Source of the DNA: Fibrobacterota bacterium
GTDB lineage: Bacteria; Fibrobacterota; Fibrobacteria; UBA11236
DNA: 32,281 bases
Direction: 5' to 3'
Assembly: GCA_028287505.1 (NCBI GenBank)
Contig: JAQBPN010000086.1
Coordinates: 1-32,281, forward strand
Position numbers and translations under genes: made by a program. Position 1 is the stretch's first letter. Every line of letters starts with the position of its first letter. Positions 1 to 7,075 of the stretch are shown here, piece after piece. Below the pieces are notes generated by a model that saw nothing but the letters and a program-made list of their open reading frames with translations, did no database searches and had not been told where the DNA came from.

Positions 1-113
1 TCCCCATCGGCCAAGCGGGCCAGGATGGCGCGCCGGGTGGGGTCCGCGAGGGCGGCGAAGGTGGCGTCCAACTGGTGGGACGAAAAGGCACTTCCATAAC
101 CATGTAGTTGCAT
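1..113 (-). CDS. ArsR-family transcriptional regulator, N-terminal part
   Basis: The reading frame starts at the ATG at 113 and runs off the left edge, giving 37 complete residues. The segment FAALADPTRRAILARLADGE is the classic first part of the winged-helix DNA-binding domain of ArsR/SmtB regulators. The subgroup with this opening often sits beside an AHSA1/SRPBCC gene, but nothing downstream is visible here. Its GC-rich codon use matches the chromosome at the right of the window rather than the cassette genes, so it probably marks the left chromosomal flank of the array. A GTTATG motif occurs twice around the start codon on the minus strand and could be part of an operator; that is a guess. 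Confidence 0.8.
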   Translation of the reverse strand, partial: MQLHGYGSAFSSHQLDATFAALADPTRRAILARLADG

Positions 114-210
114 AACTAAATGGTAATGTACAACAGGCAAACGCTCCTGTCAAGGCGATTTTTCCGGGCCCCCGGTATCTCTTTTTTTGCGAATGGGTCG
201 GTGCGGGGTC

Positions 211-795
211 TTACTTTTTCTTTTCCTTGTCCAAGAATTGTTTCATCTTCAACTTGTTTTCCCCGGTTTTAATCTCAAGAACGGTTTGGATACTTTCCGA
301 TTCGGACCTCCCAATCCATAGATGATTTTCCCTCGCTATTTTTACGGCGTTTGGATCGTTTTCAATCTTGTCTTCTTTGATTTCAAATATCGCCTTCAAT
401 TCCACTTTTTGACTTTTCCAATTTTGGGGATAACCAATCCATGTTTCATCAAAAACCACAGGAATCACATATTGATCCCCGGATTTCAACTGATAAGGAA
501 GAGGGGTATTCGAATCCCCAGCGCCATTTTTCCTTTGCAAAAGGAAATTCGATCCGGTGCTGTCGACAACTTCGAAAGAAAGCAACTGTTCCGACCAGCT
601 ACTCCCGCTTCTCCAAATTGAATATGATTTTTTAGAGGGATTGGTAAGGACAACATAAAAAGGCTGCCAACAGTTAATCCGGTTCCCTTTTTTCTCCGCT
701 GAGGATTGTGGGACGATTCGCGTGGTTAACCTTTCAGAACCCAAACATGCTGCCGAAATTGCGAGAAACATTATGGAAAAGGTTTTAAGCCGCAT
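211..795 (-). CDS. Hypothetical exported protein, last cassette in the array
   Basis: I do not recognise a characterised family. The protein has a short basic start, a hydrophobic stretch (residues about 4-17) and a Cys in ISAAC, so it is exported and perhaps a lipoprotein, though the lipobox is not canonical. The rest reads like a soluble beta-sandwich: a segment PFYVVLTNPS followed by SIWRSGSSW resembles periplasmic Ig-like domains that begin with a statement about additional secondary structure of strands; this is weak. I chose the ATG at 795 because GGGAA lies six bases upstream; an ATG at 807 is also in frame but has AAAGG directly against it. It is the cassette furthest from the presumed insertion end, and I see no attC between its stop and the ArsR gene. 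Confidence 0.65.
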   Translation of the reverse strand: MRLKTFSIMFLAISAACLGSERLTTRIVPQSSAEKKGNRINCWQPFYVVLTNPSKKSYSIWRSGSSWSEQLLSFEVVDSTGSNFLLQRKNGAGDSNTPLPYQLKSGDQYVIPVVFDETWIGYPQNWKSQKVELKAIFEIKEDKIENDPNAVKIARENHLWIGRSESESIQTVLEIKTGENKLKMKQFLDKEKKK

Positions 796-899
796 GATTG
801 TTCCCATCCTTTGAATCAGAGTCGCGCTTCGGACCCGGCCGCTTTGATGATTATTTTATTTTGCTTTAATTTCAATTTCTTTTCCAATTTCTTAAGTCA

Positions 900-1057
900 G
901 TATAGCACATGGGTAAGCGGCGAGCACGGGCGGAGGCGCTGGCAGGGATGGACAAGCCCGGAGGATACCGGCGCGGGGTTTGCGATTACTCAAAAGGGAA
1001 GACCTAGCGAGAGCAAAGGGCGTGACGGCCGAGTACAGTCAAGTTGATACTAGGCGG
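900..1057 (-). other. attC site a (degenerate, long type)
   Basis: Left core reads GTATAGC (900-906) instead of GTATAAC, with the inner box GGGTAAGC at 911-918. The centre keeps ACCGGCGCGG and CGTGACGGCCGAG, both shared with the other long sites. The right inner box AAGTTGATAC is followed by TAGGCGG where GTTATGCGG is expected, so the right core is damaged. The site follows the stop of the 1125-1520 gene and precedes the 211-795 gene in the reading direction. It is probably a decaying attC. Confidence 0.6.
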
Positions 1058-1124
1058 CCGATTTTTACCATTTAGTTTGGATTTCTGTTTGGTTTTCGGG
1101 CTTTGGAACTAAAGCATTACGCCT

Positions 1125-1520
1125 TTAGTCGAAGGAGCCAGGATTAATTTTTCTCATCAAATAATATGCAAATACGACTGCAACCTCCAAATATTTTTCG
1201 GCTACATCGATATCAATTTTCCCTCTTCGTATTTTCATGAATCCAATCCCCTCATCCAGCATTAAAATATCGTAGCTATCCTTGGATTTGGTTGTCAGAT
1301 AAAACATGCCGGCGTGATTTGCAAAGGCCAAGTTGTCGCTTTGAATCACGAAGACTTCTTCATATTTGGTTTTAGCGGTTAGCCTACTAAATTCGATTTT
1401 GAGGTTATCGATGCCTGCACTTCCAGAATTGGCTCCGATATTCAGATTTCCCACTTCCTTTTTTTCGCGCATTAATAGGCAACGACTTGGATGTGGAAAT
1501 GGAAATACTTGGATTTTCAT
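1125..1520 (-). CDS. Hypothetical cassette protein
   Basis: This 131-residue protein is of unknown family. It has a beta-rich middle (YEEVFVIQSDNLAFANHAG, then MFYLTTKSKDSYDILML) and a hydrophobic-helical end (VAVVFAYYLMRKI). The N-terminus is uncertain: the first ATG gives a Pro/His-rich leader, whereas an ATG at 1472 starting MREKKEVGN looks more like a folded domain. Neither start has a clear Shine-Dalgarno sequence. About 150 bp separate the gene from the core of attC b, unusual for a cassette; a small frame sits in that gap. Confidence 0.55.
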   Translation of the reverse strand: MKIQVFPFPHPSRCLLMREKKEVGNLNIGANSGSAGIDNLKIEFSRLTAKTKYEEVFVIQSDNLAFANHAGMFYLTTKSKDSYDILMLDEGIGFMKIRRGKIDIDVAEKYLEVAVVFAYYLMRKINPGSFD

Positions 1521-1571
1521 TTTTATTTCGTCAAGATTTCTTTGGAGTCACCATTGGCCGAAGGCCAAAAT

Positions 1572-1631
1572 TTAGACCGTCGCTTTGAGTCCGCGCCTCC
1601 CATTGGGAACTACTGTCGTGAAGGTTTTCAT
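1572..1631 (-). CDS. Possible 19-residue leader peptide in cassette 5' region
   Basis: A short frame beginning MKTFTTVVPN and ending in TAA follows an AGGAGAG tract directly before its ATG. It lies about 40 bp from the attC b core, where cassette start codons usually sit, and ahead of the 1125-1520 gene. It could be a leader that brings ribosomes to the gene, as described for a few cassette systems, or the broken start of an older gene. The coding evidence is only the ribosome-binding site and position. Confidence 0.25.
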   Translation of the reverse strand: MKTFTTVVPNGRRGLKATV

Positions 1632-1668
1632 CTCTCCTATTCTTCATTTCCTGATATTTTCCAAGTCC

Positions 1669-1835
1669 GTATAATGTCCAATTAACCTGCGAACGAGGCC
1701 CAAAGCCTTGGCACGAAGGGACAAGGGCTGATGGTCACCGGCGTGGGGCTTGCGGAAGAACGGAAAGCGCTTACGGCTTGCGTACGAGGCGAACTCAATG
1801 CGAGAACATCCACTGAGTTCATTGAGGTTATTGGC
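1669..1835 (-). other. attC site b (long type)
   Basis: Left core GTATAAT (1669-1675), left inner box ATTAACC (1681-1687), central GTCACCGGCGTGG (from 1734), right core GGTTATTGG (1827-1835). The TAA stop of the 1828-2280 gene lies inside the right core, so the cassette gene runs into its own recombination site. At 167 bp it is the longest site in the array. Confidence 0.7.
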
Positions 1836-2280
1836 CTTTGCTTTGGACATGCACATCTTGTGGCCTTCTCAAGCCAATTAGGTTGTACTTGAAATTTTTT
1901 GGGTCATCGTTTTTGTTTCGACCTATGTCTTTTCTTATTTCCAATACGAGACGCTTCAATTTGATGTCATGTCCTTCATGCGTTCTGTTTTTGTTTTCCA
2001 TAGAAATTTCCATTCGAAAATCCATTGCCGCATTGATAACTGATTGAGGAGCAACAAGAGCAATCGTATTCATCTCCACGTTAAACTTTTGATTTGACTG
2101 TTCAGCGTCCCTTGTTTGATCGGCCAAGTCTGAAATTGACTTCAAAAGCTCCTTGTAGTGCTTTATTCTTTCATCGATCCATTTCTCTCTTCTTTCAAAC
2201 CTTTTATTTATCAAGTAACCCACGGAACCTGTAAGTACAGCTCCCACGATTCCAATTATCGATAATAAAATATTTTCCAT
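1828..2280 (-). CDS. Membrane-anchored coiled-coil protein, unknown function
   Basis: The 150-residue product begins with one transmembrane helix (about residues 4-24, rich in I, L, V and G), followed at once by a basic, charged helical region (INKRFERREKWIDERIKHYKELL) that should be cytoplasmic and form a coiled coil. The tail is soluble. Small single-span proteins of this design are common in cassette arrays and phages; no function can be assigned. Its stop codon lies within the core of attC b. Only 50 bp, without an attC, separate it from the 2331-2759 gene, so the two share one cassette and are probably co-transcribed. Confidence 0.7.
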   Translation of the reverse strand: MENILLSIIGIVGAVLTGSVGYLINKRFERREKWIDERIKHYKELLKSISDLADQTRDAEQSNQKFNVEMNTIALVAPQSVINAAMDFRMEISMENKNRTHEGHDIKLKRLVLEIRKDIGRNKNDDPKNFKYNLIGLRRPQDVHVQSKGQ

Positions 2281-2330
2281 CTCTCTATCCTTTTTTATCG
2301 CTCTGCCAAATTCATCGATGGTGGAACCAT

Positions 2331-2759
2331 CTATGGCTCAATAAGGTACTCTTTCATAATGCTCAGTATGTCTTCGGATGGCCTACCCATATTATACCCA
2401 CCGTTTATTATCCATGAATCCGTGTTTTTCAAATTGCAAACCAATGCAACTTTTTCGAGGGCTTCATCGTGAGGATACAGATACCACCCGTGCTTACCCT
2501 GAAACATCACGTAAATATTCTTGCCCTCGTACTTTTTTCCAAATGAAAGACGGCCTTTCAATTGAATTTTAAGCGTGATTTCACCGCTGATATGATGGGC
2601 TAAGAAATCTGCGCCGTTCCAATCGTCATCTAACTTTAAAGCGGCGAAGCCATAATCTGCAAGAACGGCGCCAGCCTTTTGAAAGTTAAACCGTTCCTGT
2701 TGTCGAGATTCAAGTTCCGCATAGTTAATTCGGCCAACTTCTTTGCCTTCAACTTTCAT
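2331..2759 (-). CDS. PD-(D/E)XK-like hypothetical protein
   Basis: The 142-residue product belongs to a widespread family of uncharacterised proteins whose signature is FNFQKAGAVLADYGF, DDWNGADFLA, QLKGRLSF and GWYLYPHDE. The Asp in NGADF (D51) followed fifteen residues later by QLK (Q66, K68), with beta strands between, resembles the active-site pattern of restriction-endonuclease-like folds with Gln in place of Glu. That assignment is inference from the motif. The start at 2759 has AGGAAT just upstream. It is the first gene of a two-gene cassette. Confidence 0.7.
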   Translation of the reverse strand: MKVEGKEVGRINYAELESRQQERFNFQKAGAVLADYGFAALKLDDDWNGADFLAHHISGEITLKIQLKGRLSFGKKYEGKNIYVMFQGKHGWYLYPHDEALEKVALVCNLKNTDSWIINGGYNMGRPSEDILSIMKEYLIEP

Positions 2760-2839
2760 CTTTTATTCCTCGTCTTTGGCCGTAGGCCTCAGCTTCTTTA
2801 ACCAAGGCCCGAATAGGGCCCACTATTCTACCCCTGTCC

Positions 2840-2936
2840 GTGTAACAACTGCTTAAGCCGTGAGCACGGACGGAGGGCCGGGACGGACAGCCCGCAGTGT
2901 CACCGGCGCGCAATCGACTTGATCCCTTTGTTATGC
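2840..2936 (-). other. attC site c (short type)
   Basis: Left core GTGTAAC (2840-2846), left inner box CTTAAGC (2852-2858), central GTCACCGGCGCGCAATCGAC, right inner box ending GACTTGATC, right core GTTATGC (2930-2936). The reverse complement of the right half reads GATCAAGTCG against GCTTAAGCCG on the left, showing the additional C typical of the L'' box. Total 97 bp. Confidence 0.85.
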
Positions 2937-2973
2937 GGGCGTACCGTAGCTCAACTCGGTATTCTTATTCTTC

Positions 2974-3495
2974 TCAAATATTTGGTTCAACACCGTCTCG
3001 ATCTCTTATGACTCCGATGAAAATTCCTTCTAGGCCTAGTATGGAAGAAATCAGGTCGTCAATTGCTTTGGAAAAATCTTCCTTCAGAAGTCCTGGAACA
3101 ACTGGTGAATTACTCAAGTCTCTTATGTTCGGAATCATCACTTGCCAAGATCCTTCTGGTAGTTGTTTCATTGCAAGTGGATTGTGGGCTATAACATTTC
3201 TTAAGGAATAAATTTGTTTGATTCTTCCCAAAAGGGCCCGAACTATTTTTAATTCTGTTTCCTCTTTGATTTGTTCATTTACAAATCCGTATATCAATCC
3301 AATCCTGAACTCGAAGTCCTGATTCTTTGCCTTTTCAAATTTATCCCCGCCTATCCAGGTTAACCACTTATATGTCTGAAGCTCTGCGTTTCCCATATTT
3401 ATAAAGAATGCACCGACAAGGCTCGCCCACTCTTTTGCTCCCGCTCCATTTATCTCGATCCCTGCTTTTCTCAATCCCGAGTAACCTACAGTCAT
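2974..3495 (-). CDS. HEPN-like helical protein
   Basis: The 173-residue product is predicted mostly helical. It carries SLRNVIAHNPLAM around residues 98-109: R99 followed by four residues and H104 (RNVIAH). The Rx4-6H motif is the RNase signature of HEPN domains found in toxins, abortive-infection proteins and CRISPR effectors. The general helical layout before the motif (a long helix, then IKQIYSLRN) also fits. No partner antitoxin gene is in the same cassette. Function as an RNase or defence protein is inference; many HEPN-like proteins with this motif remain uncharacterised. Confidence 0.7.
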   Translation of the reverse strand: MTVGYSGLRKAGIEINGAGAKEWASLVGAFFINMGNAELQTYKWLTWIGGDKFEKAKNQDFEFRIGLIYGFVNEQIKEETELKIVRALLGRIKQIYSLRNVIAHNPLAMKQLPEGSWQVMIPNIRDLSNSPVVPGLLKEDFSKAIDDLISSILGLEGIFIGVIRDRDGVEPNI

Positions 3496-3498
3496 TTT

Positions 3499-3611
3499 AG
3501 TTTCCTATCTACTCCATTTTGTATGGAACGGTTCTTACATCTGGCTGACATGCGGATAACCGATGAGCCCTAAAGGAACAAAGCCAATAACATTTTTTCG
3601 TTTCACGTATT
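3499..3611. other. Gap between two cassette genes lacking a clear attC
   Basis: An attC is expected here, between the 3612-3998 gene and the 2974-3495 gene. I see GTATGGAACGG near 3521 where a left core might be, and a weak TGGCT...AGCCA inverted pair, but no GTTATNC right core and no GTCACCGGCG centre. The site is either lost or too diverged to recognise. Confidence 0.4.
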
Positions 3612-3998
3612 TTATTTACTGATCAACTTGGTCTTTGCGTCACCATGGCCAACATGATCGGTAAGCTTTTCGCTCGACTGTTTTACAATTTTTCCCGTCT
3701 TCTTATTCGTGATCAACTCAGAGTACCAATTATTCCCTCTATCCAATATCCTTATTAAATAGTTCCAGACTCCGGTGTTTCTGTGGAAATCATCGCCTTG
3801 AGAAATCTCCAAAATTGGCCTTTTTATTCCGGGTCGCGTATGACTCGCCTTTAGCCGCACTTTCGCTTCCACTTGTGCGGGCAGTATTCTTTGGTGGAGC
3901 CTTGACCTAGATCCACAATTTGGGCAAGGTATTCTATCGCTAACAGATTTTTTGTGATCGTCCCGAATTTCCTGTTGGCAATTTCCACACTGGATCAA
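3612..3998 (-). CDS. Zinc-ribbon cassette protein
   Basis: The product is 128 residues. A zinc ribbon is formed by C4-x2-C7 and C25-x2-C28 (QCGNC and PCPNCGS). The middle carries WNYLIRILDRGNNWYSELITNKKTG and the end KLTDHVGHGDAK. This combination, a CxxC...CPxCGS start and an HxGHGxAK end, recurs in uncharacterised proteins often found in cassettes and accessory islands. The zinc ribbon probably stabilises or binds nucleic acid; no enzymatic residues are apparent. It stands alone in its cassette, with attC e upstream. Confidence 0.75.
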   Translation of the reverse strand: MIQCGNCQQEIRDDHKKSVSDRIPCPNCGSRSRLHQRILPAQVEAKVRLKASHTRPGIKRPILEISQGDDFHRNTGVWNYLIRILDRGNNWYSELITNKKTGKIVKQSSEKLTDHVGHGDAKTKLISK

Positions 3999-4068
3999 AT
4001 TCCACCTCTCAATTCTTGGAATAAATTACGCCAAAATAATAGAAGCTTGATGCGTTGGTTCCTCGTCC

Positions 4069-4207
4069 ATATAACGCCCGGTTAACCCGCAAGCGAGGGC
4101 GAAGGCCCTGGCCTGGAAAGGACAGAGCCTGAGCGTCACCGGCGTGGCCTTTGCGCAAGCAAAGGGCATGACGGCCGAGGCTTGTCGGGTTGAACCGATT
4201 GTTATGC
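4069..4207 (-). other. attC site e (long type)
   Basis: Left core ATATAAC (4069-4075), left inner box GGTTAACC (4080-4087), central GTCACCGGCGTGG, then GGCATGACGGCCGAGG, right inner box GGGTTGAACC (4188-4197), right core GTTATGCGG (4201-4209). Reverse-complementing the right half gives GGTTCAACCCG against GGTTAACCCG on the left: one additional base, as expected for L''. Confidence 0.85.
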
Positions 4208-4288
4208 GGTGGGCTTTATTCATAACGTTCTCATGTTTGAGCACTTCACGTATAAATCCGCCTTCCGAAGAATGCGCGCAATTCATAG

Positions 4289-5095
4289 TTATTCGACTAT
4301 AACGCCATAGTCGATGATGCATACTTGTTTCGGATTCATGATGTTAGACCCGTGATAATACTCTCCAATCGATGCATCTGATGGTGGATGCATCGGTGTT
4401 CCATCCGGGTTATCTTTGTAGAACCACGGAACATCAGCAAATATTTTTCCGGTGTACTTTGGTCCACCTGGATTTTCAGACAATGGCAAATTACCTACAA
4501 GCGCTGGGCAGCAGAGTAAGCATCTAAATGGCTTCGTTTCCTTCTGCTTATTTATTTTTTCAAATGTTACGTTAGGATTTCTTCCCCTAATTTTTTGAAC
4601 AATGTCCGCGGGTGAATAAACACACCCGGTTTGTTGAATATCCACTTGCTGCGTACAATTCCACGTTTCTATAGTCTCGATGCGATTGTAAAACAGATAC
4701 ACGGCTTCCGCGCCGTGGTCTTTCGCCCATTTTTTAATCTTTCTGATCTGGGTACCGTTTTTCCGGCCCTTAAGCGACTCATACACATTCGTATCGTGAT
4801 TCAATATTTTTGCTTGCACTGCATATCGTCTAAAACCAGAAACAGTCGCTCCGATCCAAAGTTCTAATTCAAAGTCACAACCGCTTTTTGCTTCCTTTTG
4901 CCTAGAGTGTGGAAACACTTTCGTTTTCCAAAGTTTGGATTGCAGAAATTCTAGAATCAGATCTTCTGTGAAATACTCCTCTTTTGGTGAATGCCCTCCA
5001 ATATGGAAAGTCTTGATCTTATCCCTAGTTTGAATCGAGACTTTTTCAATCACACGTTGGATCGCTGCTGCCCTACTATACTCGTCCATTTTCAT
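4289..5095 (-). CDS. DUF6615-like PD-(D/E)XK family protein
   Basis: The 268-residue product resembles a family of uncharacterised restriction-endonuclease-fold proteins (I recall it as DUF6615). Visible features are TEDLILEFLQ (43-52), SGCDFELELWIG with D74, RRYAVQAKIL with Q94-A-K96, ESLKGRKNGTQI, and HGAEAVYLFYN (128-137). D74 and QAK fit a PD-(D/E)XK active site in which Gln replaces Glu; E44 could complete it. DNA cleavage is inferred, not shown. The start at 5095 sits 18 bp inside the cassette with AGAGAG just before it. Typical of accessory and defence islands. Confidence 0.75.
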   Translation of the reverse strand: MKMDEYSRAAAIQRVIEKVSIQTRDKIKTFHIGGHSPKEEYFTEDLILEFLQSKLWKTKVFPHSRQKEAKSGCDFELELWIGATVSGFRRYAVQAKILNHDTNVYESLKGRKNGTQIRKIKKWAKDHGAEAVYLFYNRIETIETWNCTQQVDIQQTGCVYSPADIVQKIRGRNPNVTFEKINKQKETKPFRCLLCCPALVGNLPLSENPGGPKYTGKIFADVPWFYKDNPDGTPMHPPSDASIGEYYHGSNIMNPKQVCIIDYGVIVE

Positions 5096-5112
5096 CTCTC
5101 TTTATTCCGTCC

Positions 5113-5212
5113 GCATAACACCTGGATAAGCCGTGAGCACGGACGGAGAGCCTGGCCGGCACGGACAGCCCATAGTCTCACCAGCGCGCAATCGACTTTA
5201 TCCTATTATACG
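5113..5212 (-). other. attC site f (short type)
   Basis: Left core GCATAAC (5113-5119), left inner box GGATAAGCC (5124-5132), central CTCACCAGCGCGCAATCGAC, right inner box GACTTTATCC (5194-5203), right core ATTATACGG (5205-5213). Close sister of site c through the shared CGTGAGCACGGACGGAG and GCGCGCAATCGACTT blocks. Confidence 0.8.
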
Positions 5213-5289
5213 GCGAGAGTATCGTTTGGCTCATCGGATTTTCCAAATATTGTCGTACTCAACGCCGGAGACAGGATTCGAATTAATGA

Positions 5290-6009
5290 TCATTTGAGCT
5301 CCATGAACCCATTTTTCTTCATTATTTCCACAGCAGTCATGATTTTATAGAGTGTAGCCTTTTTGAAACCCTGCTCACCTGGAAATATCTCGTCAAAGAG
5401 TATGAATGCTATCCGAGACATTTCAAATAAAGACCAGATGTGCCATCTAAAGAAATTTTTAGCAGTACCCTCATCAAAACCTGGTACGAAGGATGTTCCG
5501 TATCCAGCTCCTGTTTGATACGAAACGATGGCGCTTTGTATTTGTCCAATACTAGATGGGTGGGCCAAACCATTTATTTCGCCGTAAAATCTTTGGGTTC
5601 CATGAGGGGCGTGCTTCGCATTCGGAACTCTCTTAGACTCTACTATACCCTTTTTTATTTGACCAATTTTAGCCACCATTTCATAGTCCTGCTTTAGGAC
5701 AGCGGCGGCCTTCAAATATTGCCCTTCTGAAATGCAATGCTCAGTGATTCCTATTCCTTGAAGATAGGCGCATAAAACTGTTAAGATGTCGCTGCGTTCC
5801 TTATTGAAGTCTCCGCTTTTTTCATCGTATTTTTCAAAAAGAAGATGAAGGGCTGCCACATAAGCATGTCTTACGACCGATAGATCGCCATAAACATTTT
5901 TGGATAGGGACCTTATTTTTTCACCAGCCGTTACGATAATGTTTTCAAATTCGATACTTTTTTGCAGATAGGCATCGATTTCGGATTCCATTGGTTTTTG
6001 TTCTTCCAT
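5290..6009 (-). CDS. Hypothetical helical protein (DUF5677-like)
   Basis: The 239-residue product is almost wholly helical. It contains a buried-looking segment VLKQDYEMVAKIGQI (about 125-140), then FYGEINGLAHPSS (about 160-172) and a hydrophobic helix WSLFEMSRIAFILFDEIF. The order, an acidic helix followed by a (Y)xxxNxxxHP turn and more helices, is reminiscent of DUF5677 and DUF6988-type proteins found in defence islands, but the match is weak. It begins 20 bp inside its cassette and is followed by attC f. Confidence 0.65.
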   Translation of the reverse strand: MEEQKPMESEIDAYLQKSIEFENIIVTAGEKIRSLSKNVYGDLSVVRHAYVAALHLLFEKYDEKSGDFNKERSDILTVLCAYLQGIGITEHCISEGQYLKAAAVLKQDYEMVAKIGQIKKGIVESKRVPNAKHAPHGTQRFYGEINGLAHPSSIGQIQSAIVSYQTGAGYGTSFVPGFDEGTAKNFFRWHIWSLFEMSRIAFILFDEIFPGEQGFKKATLYKIMTAVEIMKKNGFMELK

Positions 6010-6028
6010 CTTTTCACTTTCCTCGTCC

Positions 6029-6165
6029 GTATAACGGCCGGTTAACCTGCGAGCACGGACGGAGGTATCCGCTGGCTAGCGGAAGCCGAAGTGTCACCGG
6101 CGTAGTTTTCGCATAAGCGAAAGGCATGACGGCCGAGCGCAGTCTGTTCGACCCATTTGTTATAC
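6029..6165 (-). other. attC site g (long type)
   Basis: Left core GTATAAC (6029-6035), left inner box GGTTAACC (6040-6047), central GTCACCGGCGTAG, then GGCATGACGGCCGAG, right inner box GTTCGACCC (6146-6154), right core GTTATAC (6159-6165). The outer boxes are exact reverse complements. This is the clearest attC in the window. Confidence 0.9.
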
Positions 6166-6197
6166 GGCTCTTGTCTACCAATTTAATTGGTCTTTAT

Positions 6198-7061
6198 TCA
6201 TTGAAAATCGATCGGGTCTAAATGCTTTCGAATAAATTCTCCGGGTGACCCTTTACTTAAAAGGCCAGCAAAAGTTTGTTCATTCACAATTACTGAAAGG
6301 CTGGTAGCAAGACATCTACTTACTATTCCAAGAAGTCTATGAATGGACATTAAGGGGTAAATCGCAGCCAACGGATCATCAGGGCCCCTTGGTAATTCGT
6401 TTGAAAATACATGCGCAAAGAAGGAGAGATGCTCGTAGTCGGCGTATTTTTTGGAATTACTGTGTTTCGATTTCAATATTTTTAATGGAAATAAAGAAGG
6501 AGGAACTGATTTCTTTCCCATGATTATTTTTTTGTGGTCTCGAACAAGTCCTTTGAAATGGGGATTTGTCTTCAAATCTCGGACAAGTACTTCGATCGAT
6601 TGATCTGTCTCAGCGTTAATGGCTTGGAAGAATCTTTTCTGGATATCGTTAAAATCCTCTTCTCCCCTCTTGCTACTGAGTTTTACATTGTACCGACCAC
6701 TAAGCAAGTAGAGTTCTTTCCTAAACATGGCTCTTTCACCATCGCTTTTGTAAAGCATCCAATTGAGCAGCAATGAAGCTTCAAATATTGGTCGGCTCAA
6801 ATTGGCAATCGCGTAGACATTTTCTTCCCGTATTCTTGATTTTATTCGAAGATTTTTTCCAATTCCCCGAGTCTCCTTGTAAATTTTCTCTCCAAGGGTA
6901 AGGGCGATTAAAAATATTTTCATTTCGGAAGAATCGAATCGAGCTCTATTTTTCCAAAAATGGCGGCAGGCAATTAGGATTACAGAAAACTCAACGAACG
7001 CTTGATTTGCATTCGAATATATTTGTTCGAGCACGGTTTTTTTATTGATTTCGGTTTTCAT
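6198..7061 (-). CDS. Hypothetical helical protein, first cassette
   Basis: Starting at the ATG at 7061 (MKTEINKKTVLEQ), 15 bp inside the cassette, the product is 287 residues. A longer frame begins at 7139 but crosses the recombination core and is not credible. The protein is helical, with ANLSRPIFEASLLLNWMLYK in its first half and YEHLSFFAHVFSNE in its second. The pattern of a helix with RPxxEA and a later YxxLSxxxH is seen in DUF5677-like uncharacterised proteins. It occupies the position next to the presumed insertion end, where cassettes are newest and expressed most. Confidence 0.65.
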   Translation of the reverse strand: MKTEINKKTVLEQIYSNANQAFVEFSVILIACRHFWKNRARFDSSEMKIFLIALTLGEKIYKETRGIGKNLRIKSRIREENVYAIANLSRPIFEASLLLNWMLYKSDGERAMFRKELYLLSGRYNVKLSSKRGEEDFNDIQKRFFQAINAETDQSIEVLVRDLKTNPHFKGLVRDHKKIIMGKKSVPPSLFPLKILKSKHSNSKKYADYEHLSFFAHVFSNELPRGPDDPLAAIYPLMSIHRLLGIVSRCLATSLSVIVNEQTFAGLLSKGSPGEFIRKHLDPIDFQ

Positions 7062-7075
7062 TTTTATTTTCGTCC

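Noticed and set aside
110-116. GCATAAC as a left attC core next to the ArsR start
   Set aside because: No inner box or right half at the expected spacing; likely chance overlap with the start region.
4026-4322. 98-residue minus-strand frame and a similar one at 1644-1856
   Set aside because: Both run through attC sites and owe their openness to the site sequence, not to a gene.
900-6165. CRISPR-like regularly spaced repeats
   Set aside because: The repeats are long, imperfect, internally palindromic and separated by genes, which is the attC pattern.
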